Shown here one piece after another: positions 28,608-35,932 of a stretch of 64,000 nt of DNA. The stretch is from a virus. How positions within the stretch are numbered: position 1 is the stretch's first letter; each line of letters opens with the position of its first letter. The notes under the pieces are model-generated. The model saw nothing but the letters and a program-made list of their open reading frames with translations, was not told the origin of the DNA and ran no database searches. The stretch is taken from the IMG/VR virus record IMGVR_UViG_3300033141_004862, positions 1 to 64,000 of that record, one strand, 5' to 3'. A program made the translations under genes and the position numbers.

Positions 28608-31009
28608 CGGAGAGATCTGGACCCCGGCTCTTTCCGTTGGAGTCTCCTGTCGAAGGAGACTCCCCGAGAAAGAACGTCAAAGTTGGGAAGGCTAAGGGAG
28701 GCTGTGATGTCTGTCCGCTTCTTGGGAGGAGCATCGTTCGCCCAACGGGGAATCTCAAGGAGGCGAAACTTGTCATCGTTGGGCAGGCTCCCGGCTCAAG
28801 GGAAGTGCAGGAGGGCAAGCCTTTCGTCGGTCCCGCTGGCCGGAAGTTGTGGCAGGAACTCCGGGCGTTCGGCATATACCGTGAAGACTGTTACGTGACG
28901 AACATTGTCAAATGCTGGCCCGGACGTACCGGGGACGGAACGGGCGATAAGGTTCCGGATGCAAAAACCAGAAAAAGCTGTACGAAGCAGTGGGAGTTCG
29001 AATGGGAAAGTATGGAGGGCAAGGTGATCCTGGTCCTCGGAGGTCCCGCTACGAAGCATTGCACGGGGAGGGCGCTGACGACGGTTCGGGGACAGCCCAG
29101 GGCAGACGAGAAAGGCAACAAATGGCTGGCAACGTGGCATCCGGCGTTCATCATAAGACCTCAAGGAGCCGTACATACTGGCGTATGGAGGAAAGACCTG
29201 TCGATACTCCCCGACCTCGTTCACAGAACGAGACGGAGGCATCAGACGATAAGCTACACGCTGATAACGACGCCGGGGGGTTTGGCGGAACTCGATTACC
29301 TTTTGTCGGACGAGTGCGTCTGGTTTTCGGTGGATTTGGAGACAACGTCGAAGCGACCGTCAGATGATGGAAGCAAAATCCTGTCGGTTGCCCTATCTAG
29401 CGGAGTCCGGACGTTCGTCGTGGACTGGGATGCGTTGGGGGCAGTTGCGGACGGGGCGTTGAAAAGGGTTCTGGAGTCGGACAAGCCGAAGGTGGCGCAG
29501 AACGCCAAGTTCGAGGTCGTTTGGCTCAGGGCGATAAAAGATATCTGCATGAGGAACATCGTTTTCGACCCATCCATAGCGCAGTACCTCCTCGATGAAG
29601 GTACGGGGACGAGCGTTAGGTTGAAGCAGTTGGTTTGGAAATATCTCCCTGAATTTGGAGGCTACGAGGAAGAGATCGACGTCGAGAACATGGAGGAAAT
29701 GCCGAAGGACAAGCTCTACGAGTACAATGCCCTCGACGCTTACGTAACGACGAAGATTTCCGAGATTCTCCTCCCGAAGGTTCTTGACGAGGGATTCGGA
29801 CCTCTGCTGTCTGACGTTTACCTGCCAGCCATCTATCCGATTGCCGAAATGGAGGCCGAAGGTTTCCAAATCGACATTGATGAACTCCACGCCCGAAAGC
29901 GCCAGCTCGAACGCCGCCTGACCGATCTGCATGACGAGATCATGGGCTTGCCGAGCGTACGACGCGTGCCGGACTTTCGGCTAACGTCCACGCCCAGCCT
30001 TCGCAAGTTGTTTTACGGTGTGCTGGGCATGAGGCCGACTATCAGATCGAAAACGGGCGTTGCGTCGTTGACGAAGGACATGCTCGAAACGTGGGCGCAA
30101 CGTGGGGTGCGGGAGGCACAGAAAATTCTGGACTACAAGCGGACTCGGAAAGTCCTCAAGACGTACTACGAGAACTACGAGAAGCTGGTTGACAGCAATT
30201 TCAGGTTGCACCCGGTTTACAACATGATGATTGCCAAGGGCGGGAGAATCGCAGCGGGCAGCCCGAACATTATGAATGTTCCAAAGCCGGAGAGGGCGAT
30301 ATTCGTGTCGCGGTTTGCCGACGGATGCCTTGTGCAGATGGATTTCAAGCAGATAGAGATGCGCGTCATGGCGTTCGAATCGCGCGACCCCGGGCTTCTC
30401 AAAATCTTTCGTGAAGGAGGCGACCCTCACGCCGAAGTTGCGGCAGAGATTTTGGGCAAACGGGTTGAGGACGTGACGCCGCTGGAGAGACAGCACGCCA
30501 AAGCTATCAATTTCGGACTGTTCTACGGGATGCAGGCGAAGACATTGGCGGACCGAGAGAAGATGCCTTTGGATCAGGCGACAAGGTTTTGGGACGGCTT
30601 TTTCGCTAGATTCCCGAAGGTGAGAGAGTGGCAGGAACGTCAACGAGAGAAGATGATGACGGACCAGAAGGTCGTCTCCCTGTTTGGTTTTCGGCGGGAT
30701 TTGTCAACGTACATGGGCGAGGACAAGGTGAAGCGAGCCTACAATACCCCGATTCAGAGCGCAGCCGCCCATATCAATCTGTTCTCCCTCGGCTCGATTT
30801 GGGAGATGATGAAGAGGGAGAAGTTGAAGGCTGTGATGGTGGCGACAATTCACGATTCGTTGGTTGTCGACTGTCCCGAGAGCGAACTTTTGGCGGTGCA
30901 ACGGATAATGAACACCGTAGTGGATTCGTTGCCGGAACATTTTCGTTGGATGATTGCTCCGATGGCAATAGATATAACGGTCGGCGCAAATTGGAGGGAC
31001 GCAAGTTGA
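28604..31009 (+). CDS. Fusion of uracil-DNA-glycosylase-like domain and family A DNA polymerase
   Basis: 801 residues. N-terminal domain (about 30-205) has family 4 UDG marks: CDVCPL, VGQAPGSREVQEGKPFVGP, two more Cys (NIVKCWPG; RKSCTK) for a 4Fe-4S cluster and TWHPAF. Then a DEDD 3'-5' exonuclease (SVDLET; NALDAYVT) and a PolA palm: motif A MDFKQIEMR, motif B RQHAKAINFGLFYG, motif C TIHDSLVVD. No 5' nuclease domain. Replicative polymerase; similar UDG-Pol fusions are known in phages such as SPO1. The UDG part may be structural or a uracil sensor. Confidence 0.92.
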   Translation: MTERSGPRLFPLESPVEGDSPRKNVKVGKAKGGCDVCPLLGRSIVRPTGNLKEAKLVIVGQAPGSREVQEGKPFVGPAGRKLWQELRAFGIYREDCYVTNIVKCWPGRTGDGTGDKVPDAKTRKSCTKQWEFEWESMEGKVILVLGGPATKHCTGRALTTVRGQPRADEKGNKWLATWHPAFIIRPQGAVHTGVWRKDLSILPDLVHRTRRRHQTISYTLITTPGGLAELDYLLSDECVWFSVDLETTSKRPSDDGSKILSVALSSGVRTFVVDWDALGAVADGALKRVLESDKPKVAQNAKFEVVWLRAIKDICMRNIVFDPSIAQYLLDEGTGTSVRLKQLVWKYLPEFGGYEEEIDVENMEEMPKDKLYEYNALDAYVTTKISEILLPKVLDEGFGPLLSDVYLPAIYPIAEMEAEGFQIDIDELHARKRQLERRLTDLHDEIMGLPSVRRVPDFRLTSTPSLRKLFYGVLGMRPTIRSKTGVASLTKDMLETWAQRGVREAQKILDYKRTRKVLKTYYENYEKLVDSNFRLHPVYNMMIAKGGRIAAGSPNIMNVPKPERAIFVSRFADGCLVQMDFKQIEMRVMAFESRDPGLLKIFREGGDPHAEVAAEILGKRVEDVTPLERQHAKAINFGLFYGMQAKTLADREKMPLDQATRFWDGFFARFPKVREWQERQREKMMTDQKVVSLFGFRRDLSTYMGEDKVKRAYNTPIQSAAAHINLFSLGSIWEMMKREKLKAVMVATIHDSLVVDCPESELLAVQRIMNTVVDSLPEHFRWMIAPMAIDITVGANWRDAS

Positions 31010-31308
31010 GCGACGCCGGGGAGAGGGAGATGCGGGATTTAGTGGGAAGTCCCGTTTTTCTGATGACCGCAGACAAAGTTTTTAAGGCCGTAGTCACCTC
31101 AGTTAATGTCGAGCTCCATCCGTACATGTACGTCTCAGCCACTTCTACATCGATTCCGGAAATAACTGGCCGAGTGAGGCCCGTTTATCATTTGGAGGTG
31201 GACGCTGAAAGTCTTGCACCGCTGACCGTTAACGACGGTGACGCCATCGAGTCCATCATCGACACGTTGAGTGCAATCATAGAAGGAGGTGAGGATGCCA
31301 GCGAATGA
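31006..31308 (+). CDS. Hypothetical protein (TTG start)
   Basis: 100 residues, beta-rich with an acidic C-terminus. TTG overlaps the polymerase stop (TTGA), and GGAGG lies eight bases upstream; ATG 31030 is the alternative. Not recognised. Confidence 0.55.
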   Translation: MSDAGEREMRDLVGSPVFLMTADKVFKAVVTSVNVELHPYMYVSATSTSIPEITGRVRPVYHLEVDAESLAPLTVNDGDAIESIIDTLSAIIEGGEDASE

Positions 31309-31846
31309 GGGCGAAATAGTAATCAGGTTTGGGAACGAGGTTTACCGGGGCAACTACCTCGAAGACTTGAGGATCAACGAGGCGACAATCAACGACATGC
31401 TTGCGGCTCAGCCGTCTTTGTTCGTGTTTTGGGCGAAAATGTGCGCCCTGCAACGTGCCATTCTGGAGAAGAAGAAAATGGAGTTGGACAGGTACGAGGC
31501 ACAACTCGACTCGTACATCAGGGCAGAGAAGGAAAGACGAGGCGAGAAGGTGACGGAGAAAATCGTGGAGAACGCAATAAAACGAGACTCACGACGGGAC
31601 GATCTGGCAAATCAGCTCCTTGCCGAGAAGTTGAAGTACGACCAGTTGGTGGCTATCAAAGAAGCCTTCTCACAGCGTGCGAGTATGCTGATGTCGATCG
31701 GGGCAAACCTGAGGGAGGAGCTTTCGGAAACGCAGCTAAGCGTCCGTGAGAAGGAGGTTATTAACGAACGCCTTCAGTACAGTGCCGCCCACCGCAACGC
31801 CGTCGAGGAAGAATTCAGAAAAAGGAGGAGGAGAGGAAAGACGTGA
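31295..31846 (+). CDS. UvsY-like recombination mediator candidate
   Basis: 183 residues, helical. The run QPSLFVFWAKMCALQRAILE, then long helices and AFSQRASMLMSIGANLREEL, matches the layout of small phage helical proteins that I associate with UvsY-type mediators (acidic N-terminus, FxxW, coiled middle). Context supports this: SSB and RecA/UvsX follow. UvsY loads UvsX onto SSB-coated ssDNA. Sequence similarity to T4 UvsY is not obvious, so this is a candidate only. ATG 31295 chosen (AAGGAGG). Confidence 0.45.
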   Translation: MPANEGEIVIRFGNEVYRGNYLEDLRINEATINDMLAAQPSLFVFWAKMCALQRAILEKKKMELDRYEAQLDSYIRAEKERRGEKVTEKIVENAIKRDSRRDDLANQLLAEKLKYDQLVAIKEAFSQRASMLMSIGANLREELSETQLSVREKEVINERLQYSAAHRNAVEEEFRKRRRRGKT

Positions 31847-31866
31847 GGGACGGCAAGCATGGTGTG

Positions 31867-31897
31867 ATGAAACTATCGCCTCGGTGACAATACTAAT
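31867..31897 (+). promoter_or_regulatory. Two-part phage promoter
   Basis: ATGAAA (31867-31872), 17-base spacer ending GGTGACA, ATACTAAT. Drives the SSB-RecA-SbcCD operon. Confidence 0.7.
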
Positions 31898-31932
31898 GGT
31901 GAGGCGAGACCATACGAAAGGAGGTGAAGGAC

Positions 31933-32169
31933 GTGGAGGACGAGACGGTAAAAGTCGAGGACAGTAAGAAGTTGTCGGGACAGCACAGAAGGAAGATCTC
32001 CGAGGGCGTCAGAAAATCCTGGGCACGTCGGAAAAACCACGAGTTGGACAGGGCGAAAGCCGAGGTGATGAGGGAAATAGCCAGCATCGACAAAGAGTTG
32101 GTGCGGCTCAAAGCTCTGAAAGCCCATCTCAATTCCGTGCTCAAAGGCATGAACGCCTACAAACGCTGA
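31933..32169 (+). CDS. Small basic protein with NUMOD3-like motif (GTG start)
   Basis: 78 residues. LSGQHRRKISEGVRKSWARR resembles the NUMOD3 DNA-binding motif of homing endonucleases; the rest is a coiled coil. GTG 31933 chosen because AAAGGAGG ends at 31924. Possible DNA-binding protein. Confidence 0.5.
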   Translation: MEDETVKVEDSKKLSGQHRRKISEGVRKSWARRKNHELDRAKAEVMREIASIDKELVRLKALKAHLNSVLKGMNAYKR

Positions 32170-32194
32170 AGGGAATCTGAAAGGAGGTGCAAAG

Positions 32195-32323
32195 CTGGAG
32201 TTTAGAGTTTTTAAACAGGACAGCAGTGCGGTGTGGTATTCGTTGGTCCGATCCGACTGGTGCAACGATGATTCACACACACACCGTAAGGTGCACAGGG
32301 TAAAGGAACAAAAGAAACAATAA
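32195..32323 (+). CDS. Mini-protein with apparent CTG start
   Basis: 42 residues after the start: EFRVFKQDSSAVWYSLVRSD and a His/Lys-rich end. No ATG, GTG or TTG is available in frame; CTG at 32195 lies seven bases after AAAGGAGG. The stop (TAA) is immediately followed by the GGAGG of the SSB gene, the usual packing here. Rare-start assignment, so tentative. Confidence 0.45.
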   Translation: MEFRVFKQDSSAVWYSLVRSDWCNDDSHTHRKVHRVKEQKKQ

Positions 32324-32334
32324 GGAGGTATTGT

Positions 32335-33210
32335 ATGAGTCGAAGAGAAGTTTTGGAAAGGGAAGCCAGCAGGCTCCGCGACCAGCAATCGCGGATCGGC
32401 CTGAACTTTTGGCGTCCGAAGGTTGGGAAGAACACCGTCAGGATTCTCCCCCATTGGAGCGGAGACGTGGAGGAGCTGTTCTACCACAAGTTCAAACGCC
32501 ATTTTGGGGTTGGGCCGAGCAAGGCCCAGGTCATCTGCCGTAAGTCCTACTCGGATAGCGAGGACTGCCCCATCTGCGACCACGTGGCAGAACTCAAAGC
32601 AACGGGACGGCGTGATGACGCCTACGCGGCTCGAGACATCAGCGCGAAGGAGCGGTTCATGGTGAACATGATTGACGTCAACGACCCCCAGGCAGGCGTC
32701 CAGCAATGGGAGATGGGCGCGGGGTTGTTCAACGACATCCTGATGCTCTTCCTCGACCCCGACTTCGGGGACATGGACAACCTGGAGACTGGCAGGCATA
32801 TCAAAGTCGACAGGGTCGGTGAGGGAAAGTTCGATACGAAGTACACGGTCATTCCGGCGGGGACGGCGACACGAATCGACCCGAGGGTGATGTCGAAGGC
32901 AAAGAATTTGGAGGAGCTGTGTGCCATCCCGTCTCTGGACGAGGTTGTTGCGGCGTTGGAGGGCGAGGAATACTACGAGGGCGATAACGAGGAAGACGTC
33001 TCCGAGTTCTTGGGGGATGACGGCGAGGAGGAAGCAGAGCCTGCGTCCCCACCCTCCGGTTCGGAGGAGAAGGAGGAGGAGGTTCTGTCAATTCCACTTG
33101 ACGATACGACCGAACCCGCAGCAGAGAAGTCCGAGGAGCCGAAACCCCGAACGACCTCAACCCGTGCGGAGAGGCTTGCGGAGATGAGGGGAAAGCTGAA
33201 GGATAAATGA
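32335..33210 (+). CDS. Single-stranded DNA-binding protein, T4 gp32-like
   Basis: 291 residues. Central zinc-containing OB-fold: H56 and C68-x9-C78-x2-C81 reproduce the gp32 zinc spacing. The FWRPKVGKNTVRILP segment is typical of gp32-type SSBs. Acidic tail (about 215-270) for partner binding. Coats ssDNA in replication and recombination. ATGA-coupled to recA. Confidence 0.85.
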   Translation: MSRREVLEREASRLRDQQSRIGLNFWRPKVGKNTVRILPHWSGDVEELFYHKFKRHFGVGPSKAQVICRKSYSDSEDCPICDHVAELKATGRRDDAYAARDISAKERFMVNMIDVNDPQAGVQQWEMGAGLFNDILMLFLDPDFGDMDNLETGRHIKVDRVGEGKFDTKYTVIPAGTATRIDPRVMSKAKNLEELCAIPSLDEVVAALEGEEYYEGDNEEDVSEFLGDDGEEEAEPASPPSGSEEKEEEVLSIPLDDTTEPAAEKSEEPKPRTTSTRAERLAEMRGKLKDK

Positions 33211-34196
33211 CAAGTAGAAACTCGGAATTTGAGGAACTTAGGAAACAGCTCTCCTCGATAGACCTGCGGGAGGTTGACGAGGACGTCAGGTGTATACCCA
33301 CAGGTGTCACGGCGTTTGACCTGGCGATGGGCGGGGGTTGGCCTGAGTCTCGATTCTCGGAGTGCTACGGAACTTGGCAGTCGGGCAAGAGCCTTCTGAT
33401 GTACCAAAGCATCCGAGCCTGTCAGAGACTTGGCGGGCTGGCTTTCCTCGATGATGCCGAGAGGGCTTTCGACAAAAGGTGGGCGAGGACGCTCGGGATA
33501 AACGTTGATGACTTGTTCTATTTCATCTCGGAAAGTCTCGAGCACGGATTCGCCCACCTTGAGAAGGTCGCACGGATAGTAAGGGAGAGCCCGTCGTTCC
33601 GCAACGTCCCCATACTCTACGTTAAAGACAGCCTGGAGGCGAGCATCGCCAAGGAAGAGGAGGAGATGGAGTTTTCAAAGACGGGCGTTGCGCTCAGGGC
33701 CAGAGCCATCTCCACGGGACTGAGACGCCTGACGAACTTGATAGCCGACCAGAGGATCGCCGTCGTCTTTGTCAATCAGCTTAGGACGAAGATCGGAGTG
33801 ATGTTCGGTACGCCCGAGGAGACGGCGGGAGGCAAGGCTCCGAAGTACTATGCAGGACTGCGCGTTCTGATGAAGAAGGGAAAAAGGATAAAGATGGGGA
33901 CAAGGACGGTCGGCATGGCAGGAACGTTGGAGGTTATCAAGTCGAAGATAGGCGTTCCGTTCCGCCATGTCAACTTCCAGATGATGTTCAATCGCGGCAT
34001 TCCCGAACTGAGCGGACTGCTCGATTACCTTGTCGAGCAGGAGGTCATCAAACAACCCACATCTCGAGCCTTCGAGTTCGAAGGCGAAAGGTTCTCACGT
34101 CGAAAATTCCCCGAGGTATGGGAAGAGAAGAAGGAAGCGATCCTCGAATCCTACAGGAAAATGGAGGAGGACTATGGGCAAGGTGTCGAGGGATAA
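33207..34196 (+). CDS. RecA/UvsX-like recombinase
   Basis: 329 residues. CIPTGVTAFDLAMGGGWP, Walker A GTWQSGKS, LAFLDDAERAFD with the catalytic acidic residue, AVVFVNQLRTK (L2 region/sensor) and a C-terminal winged part. Catalyses strand exchange with SSB and the mediator. ATGA-coupled to SSB upstream and overlapping the resolvase gene. Confidence 0.92.
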   Translation: MTSRNSEFEELRKQLSSIDLREVDEDVRCIPTGVTAFDLAMGGGWPESRFSECYGTWQSGKSLLMYQSIRACQRLGGLAFLDDAERAFDKRWARTLGINVDDLFYFISESLEHGFAHLEKVARIVRESPSFRNVPILYVKDSLEASIAKEEEEMEFSKTGVALRARAISTGLRRLTNLIADQRIAVVFVNQLRTKIGVMFGTPEETAGGKAPKYYAGLRVLMKKGKRIKMGTRTVGMAGTLEVIKSKIGVPFRHVNFQMMFNRGIPELSGLLDYLVEQEVIKQPTSRAFEFEGERFSRRKFPEVWEEKKEAILESYRKMEEDYGQGVEG

Positions 34197-34737
34197 AGGA
34201 AGGAGGGGAGAGACGGGGGCGAAGGCGATCATCAATCCCGTATTCTATCCGAATCCCGATGAAGGGCGGATTGTAAAGACGCCGAGGTCGGGAGGTTGGA
34301 GGGGGGAAACGATCCTGTCGGGAGACCTGGTGTGCGTCCGAAAGCTGAAGGACGAGGAACAGATCGACAGGCGATTTCCATTCTTCTTCGAGGTGAAGAA
34401 CGTTAGGAGGTCCACCGTACCAGCGTTTGGGATCTTAGGAGGCCACGTCAGACTCCTCGCCGACGGATGGTGGGCAAAGGCGAAGGAGAAGTCGCCTCCT
34501 AACTACTACACGCTCGTCCTATGGAAAGTAGACTTCTCCGAATGGTTCGTTTTTCTGTCGCTTTGGGATTTTCGGCAGTTGGAAGAGGGGTTTGGCCCGT
34601 TGCCTGCCGACTATGCGATCACGGAGATTCGTGAACGCTCCGTAGAGGAGGACGGGCCGGAAGTCGGATGGGTGAACATGCCCTGGGCCACGTTCGCCCG
34701 TTGGTTCAAGAGGAGCGTGTTTACAGGCGGGGAGTGA
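34174..34737 (+). CDS. Holliday-junction-resolvase-like nuclease
   Basis: 187 residues. SRDKGRRGE (basic plus Glu), SGDLV (Asp) and FFFEVKNVR (ExK) form a PD-(D/E)xK site as in archaeal Hjc/RecU-type resolvases. Position after RecA fits resolution of recombination intermediates. ATG 34174 with GGAGGAGG; the in-frame extension lies inside recA. Confidence 0.7.
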   Translation: MGKVSRDKGRRGETGAKAIINPVFYPNPDEGRIVKTPRSGGWRGETILSGDLVCVRKLKDEEQIDRRFPFFFEVKNVRRSTVPAFGILGGHVRLLADGWWAKAKEKSPPNYYTLVLWKVDFSEWFVFLSLWDFRQLEEGFGPLPADYAITEIRERSVEEDGPEVGWVNMPWATFARWFKRSVFTGGE

Positions 34738-34741
34738 TGAA

Positions 34742-35932
34742 TTGAGGTTCATAGCGTTTTCGGACCTGCATCTCCATCCGTTTAGGGCGTTTGCCTCTTA
34801 CGGAGAACGGGGGAACTCTCGGCGGCTGGAGATTGCGGAGCGTCTCCGAAACATTGTGGACATTGCCAACATGGACAAGTACGATGCCGTTGTCTTTGCG
34901 GGAGACTTCTTCCACGAACGGGGGAAGGTGAACGTGACCTCGATGACGATGGCGAAGGACATCCTCGGCAAGTTGAAGAAGCCGTTTATCGCCTGCTCGG
35001 GTACGCACGATTTGACGCCGGGAGGCCATTCTTCAATGACGGCGTTCAAGGAGCTTGCGGCTACCCTGAAAACGATGCAGGGAAGGAACCGGGTTGCGAC
35101 GTTCCACCTCGACGAGACGGTCACGCTGTTTGACAGTGCGATGACGCAGTGGACTTTCGTTTGCGTGCCTGATCCTTTGGACTACTCGGAGCATTACCGA
35201 CGCATCGTGGGGGCGCACCTTCTTGCGACGTCGAACCATCGCACGAACCTAATCCTGGTGACACACGGATTCGTGAGCGGCGAGCCGTGGGGAGGAGCGA
35301 GTTGGATGCCGACGGCACTGGATCCCACCGAGTTGAATCGCCTCTTCGCATTCTCCGTGGTAGGCCATTACCACAAACCTGCCTACGAGAACAGAATCCT
35401 CGTTCCGGGAGCCGCCATTCCTCACCATTTTGGGGACGAGGAGGCGGGAGGAGGAGCCGTGTGGGACGTTTCCATCGAGCACGATTCAAAAGAGGACATC
35501 TATCGGGCGAGTTGCACCCCAATATCCTTCACGCACCCGCAGTTTCGGACGGTTAGGTTGGCAAGCGGAGAGGAGTTCGACGGCACGTCAAGCGACTACT
35601 ATCGGATATTCACCAACGACCCCGATTTCGTGCTCCCCGAAGGAATCAAAGGAATCGTCATCTACGAACCCCCAGCGGAGAGAGTTGCGACCTCTGACAG
35701 GTCGGAAATCAGGCCCGCTGACTCACGAAGAGATCTCGTTTCCAAATGGGTGGACAGGAAGCTCGGAGACACGAGGGCGGCTGAGGACGGGGAGAAGGTA
35801 TCGAGGGCGAGAGAATTGGTTGATCGATTGAAGGAGAAGTACAAACGGGTGGGCGAGATCTTGGCAAGCGATTCCCCGACCCTCACCCCAGAGGAAATGG
35901 AGGAAATCGAACGAGTGATGGAGGAACGATGA
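34742..35932 (+). CDS. SbcD/Mre11-type nuclease (T4 gp47-like), TTG start
   Basis: 396 residues. Metallophosphatase motifs: SDLHLH, AGDFFHE, SGTHDL (Thr replaces the usual Asn of GNHD), THG and GHYHKP. Forms with SbcC the ATP-driven nuclease that trims DNA ends for recombination. TTG start with GGGGAG ten bases upstream; overlaps sbcC. Confidence 0.9.
   Translation: MRFIAFSDLHLHPFRAFASYGERGNSRRLEIAERLRNIVDIANMDKYDAVVFAGDFFHERGKVNVTSMTMAKDILGKLKKPFIACSGTHDLTPGGHSSMTAFKELAATLKTMQGRNRVATFHLDETVTLFDSAMTQWTFVCVPDPLDYSEHYRRIVGAHLLATSNHRTNLILVTHGFVSGEPWGGASWMPTALDPTELNRLFAFSVVGHYHKPAYENRILVPGAAIPHHFGDEEAGGGAVWDVSIEHDSKEDIYRASCTPISFTHPQFRTVRLASGEEFDGTSSDYYRIFTNDPDFVLPEGIKGIVIYEPPAERVATSDRSEIRPADSRRDLVSKWVDRKLGDTRAAEDGEKVSRARELVDRLKEKYKRVGEILASDSPTLTPEEMEEIERVMEER

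Noticed and set aside
31873-32799. 308-residue minus-strand ORF opposite the SSB region
   Set aside because: Shadow of the SSB gene and its upstream genes; His/Leu-rich, no motif, and crosses a plus-strand promoter. Other long minus-strand ORFs were rejected for the same reason.
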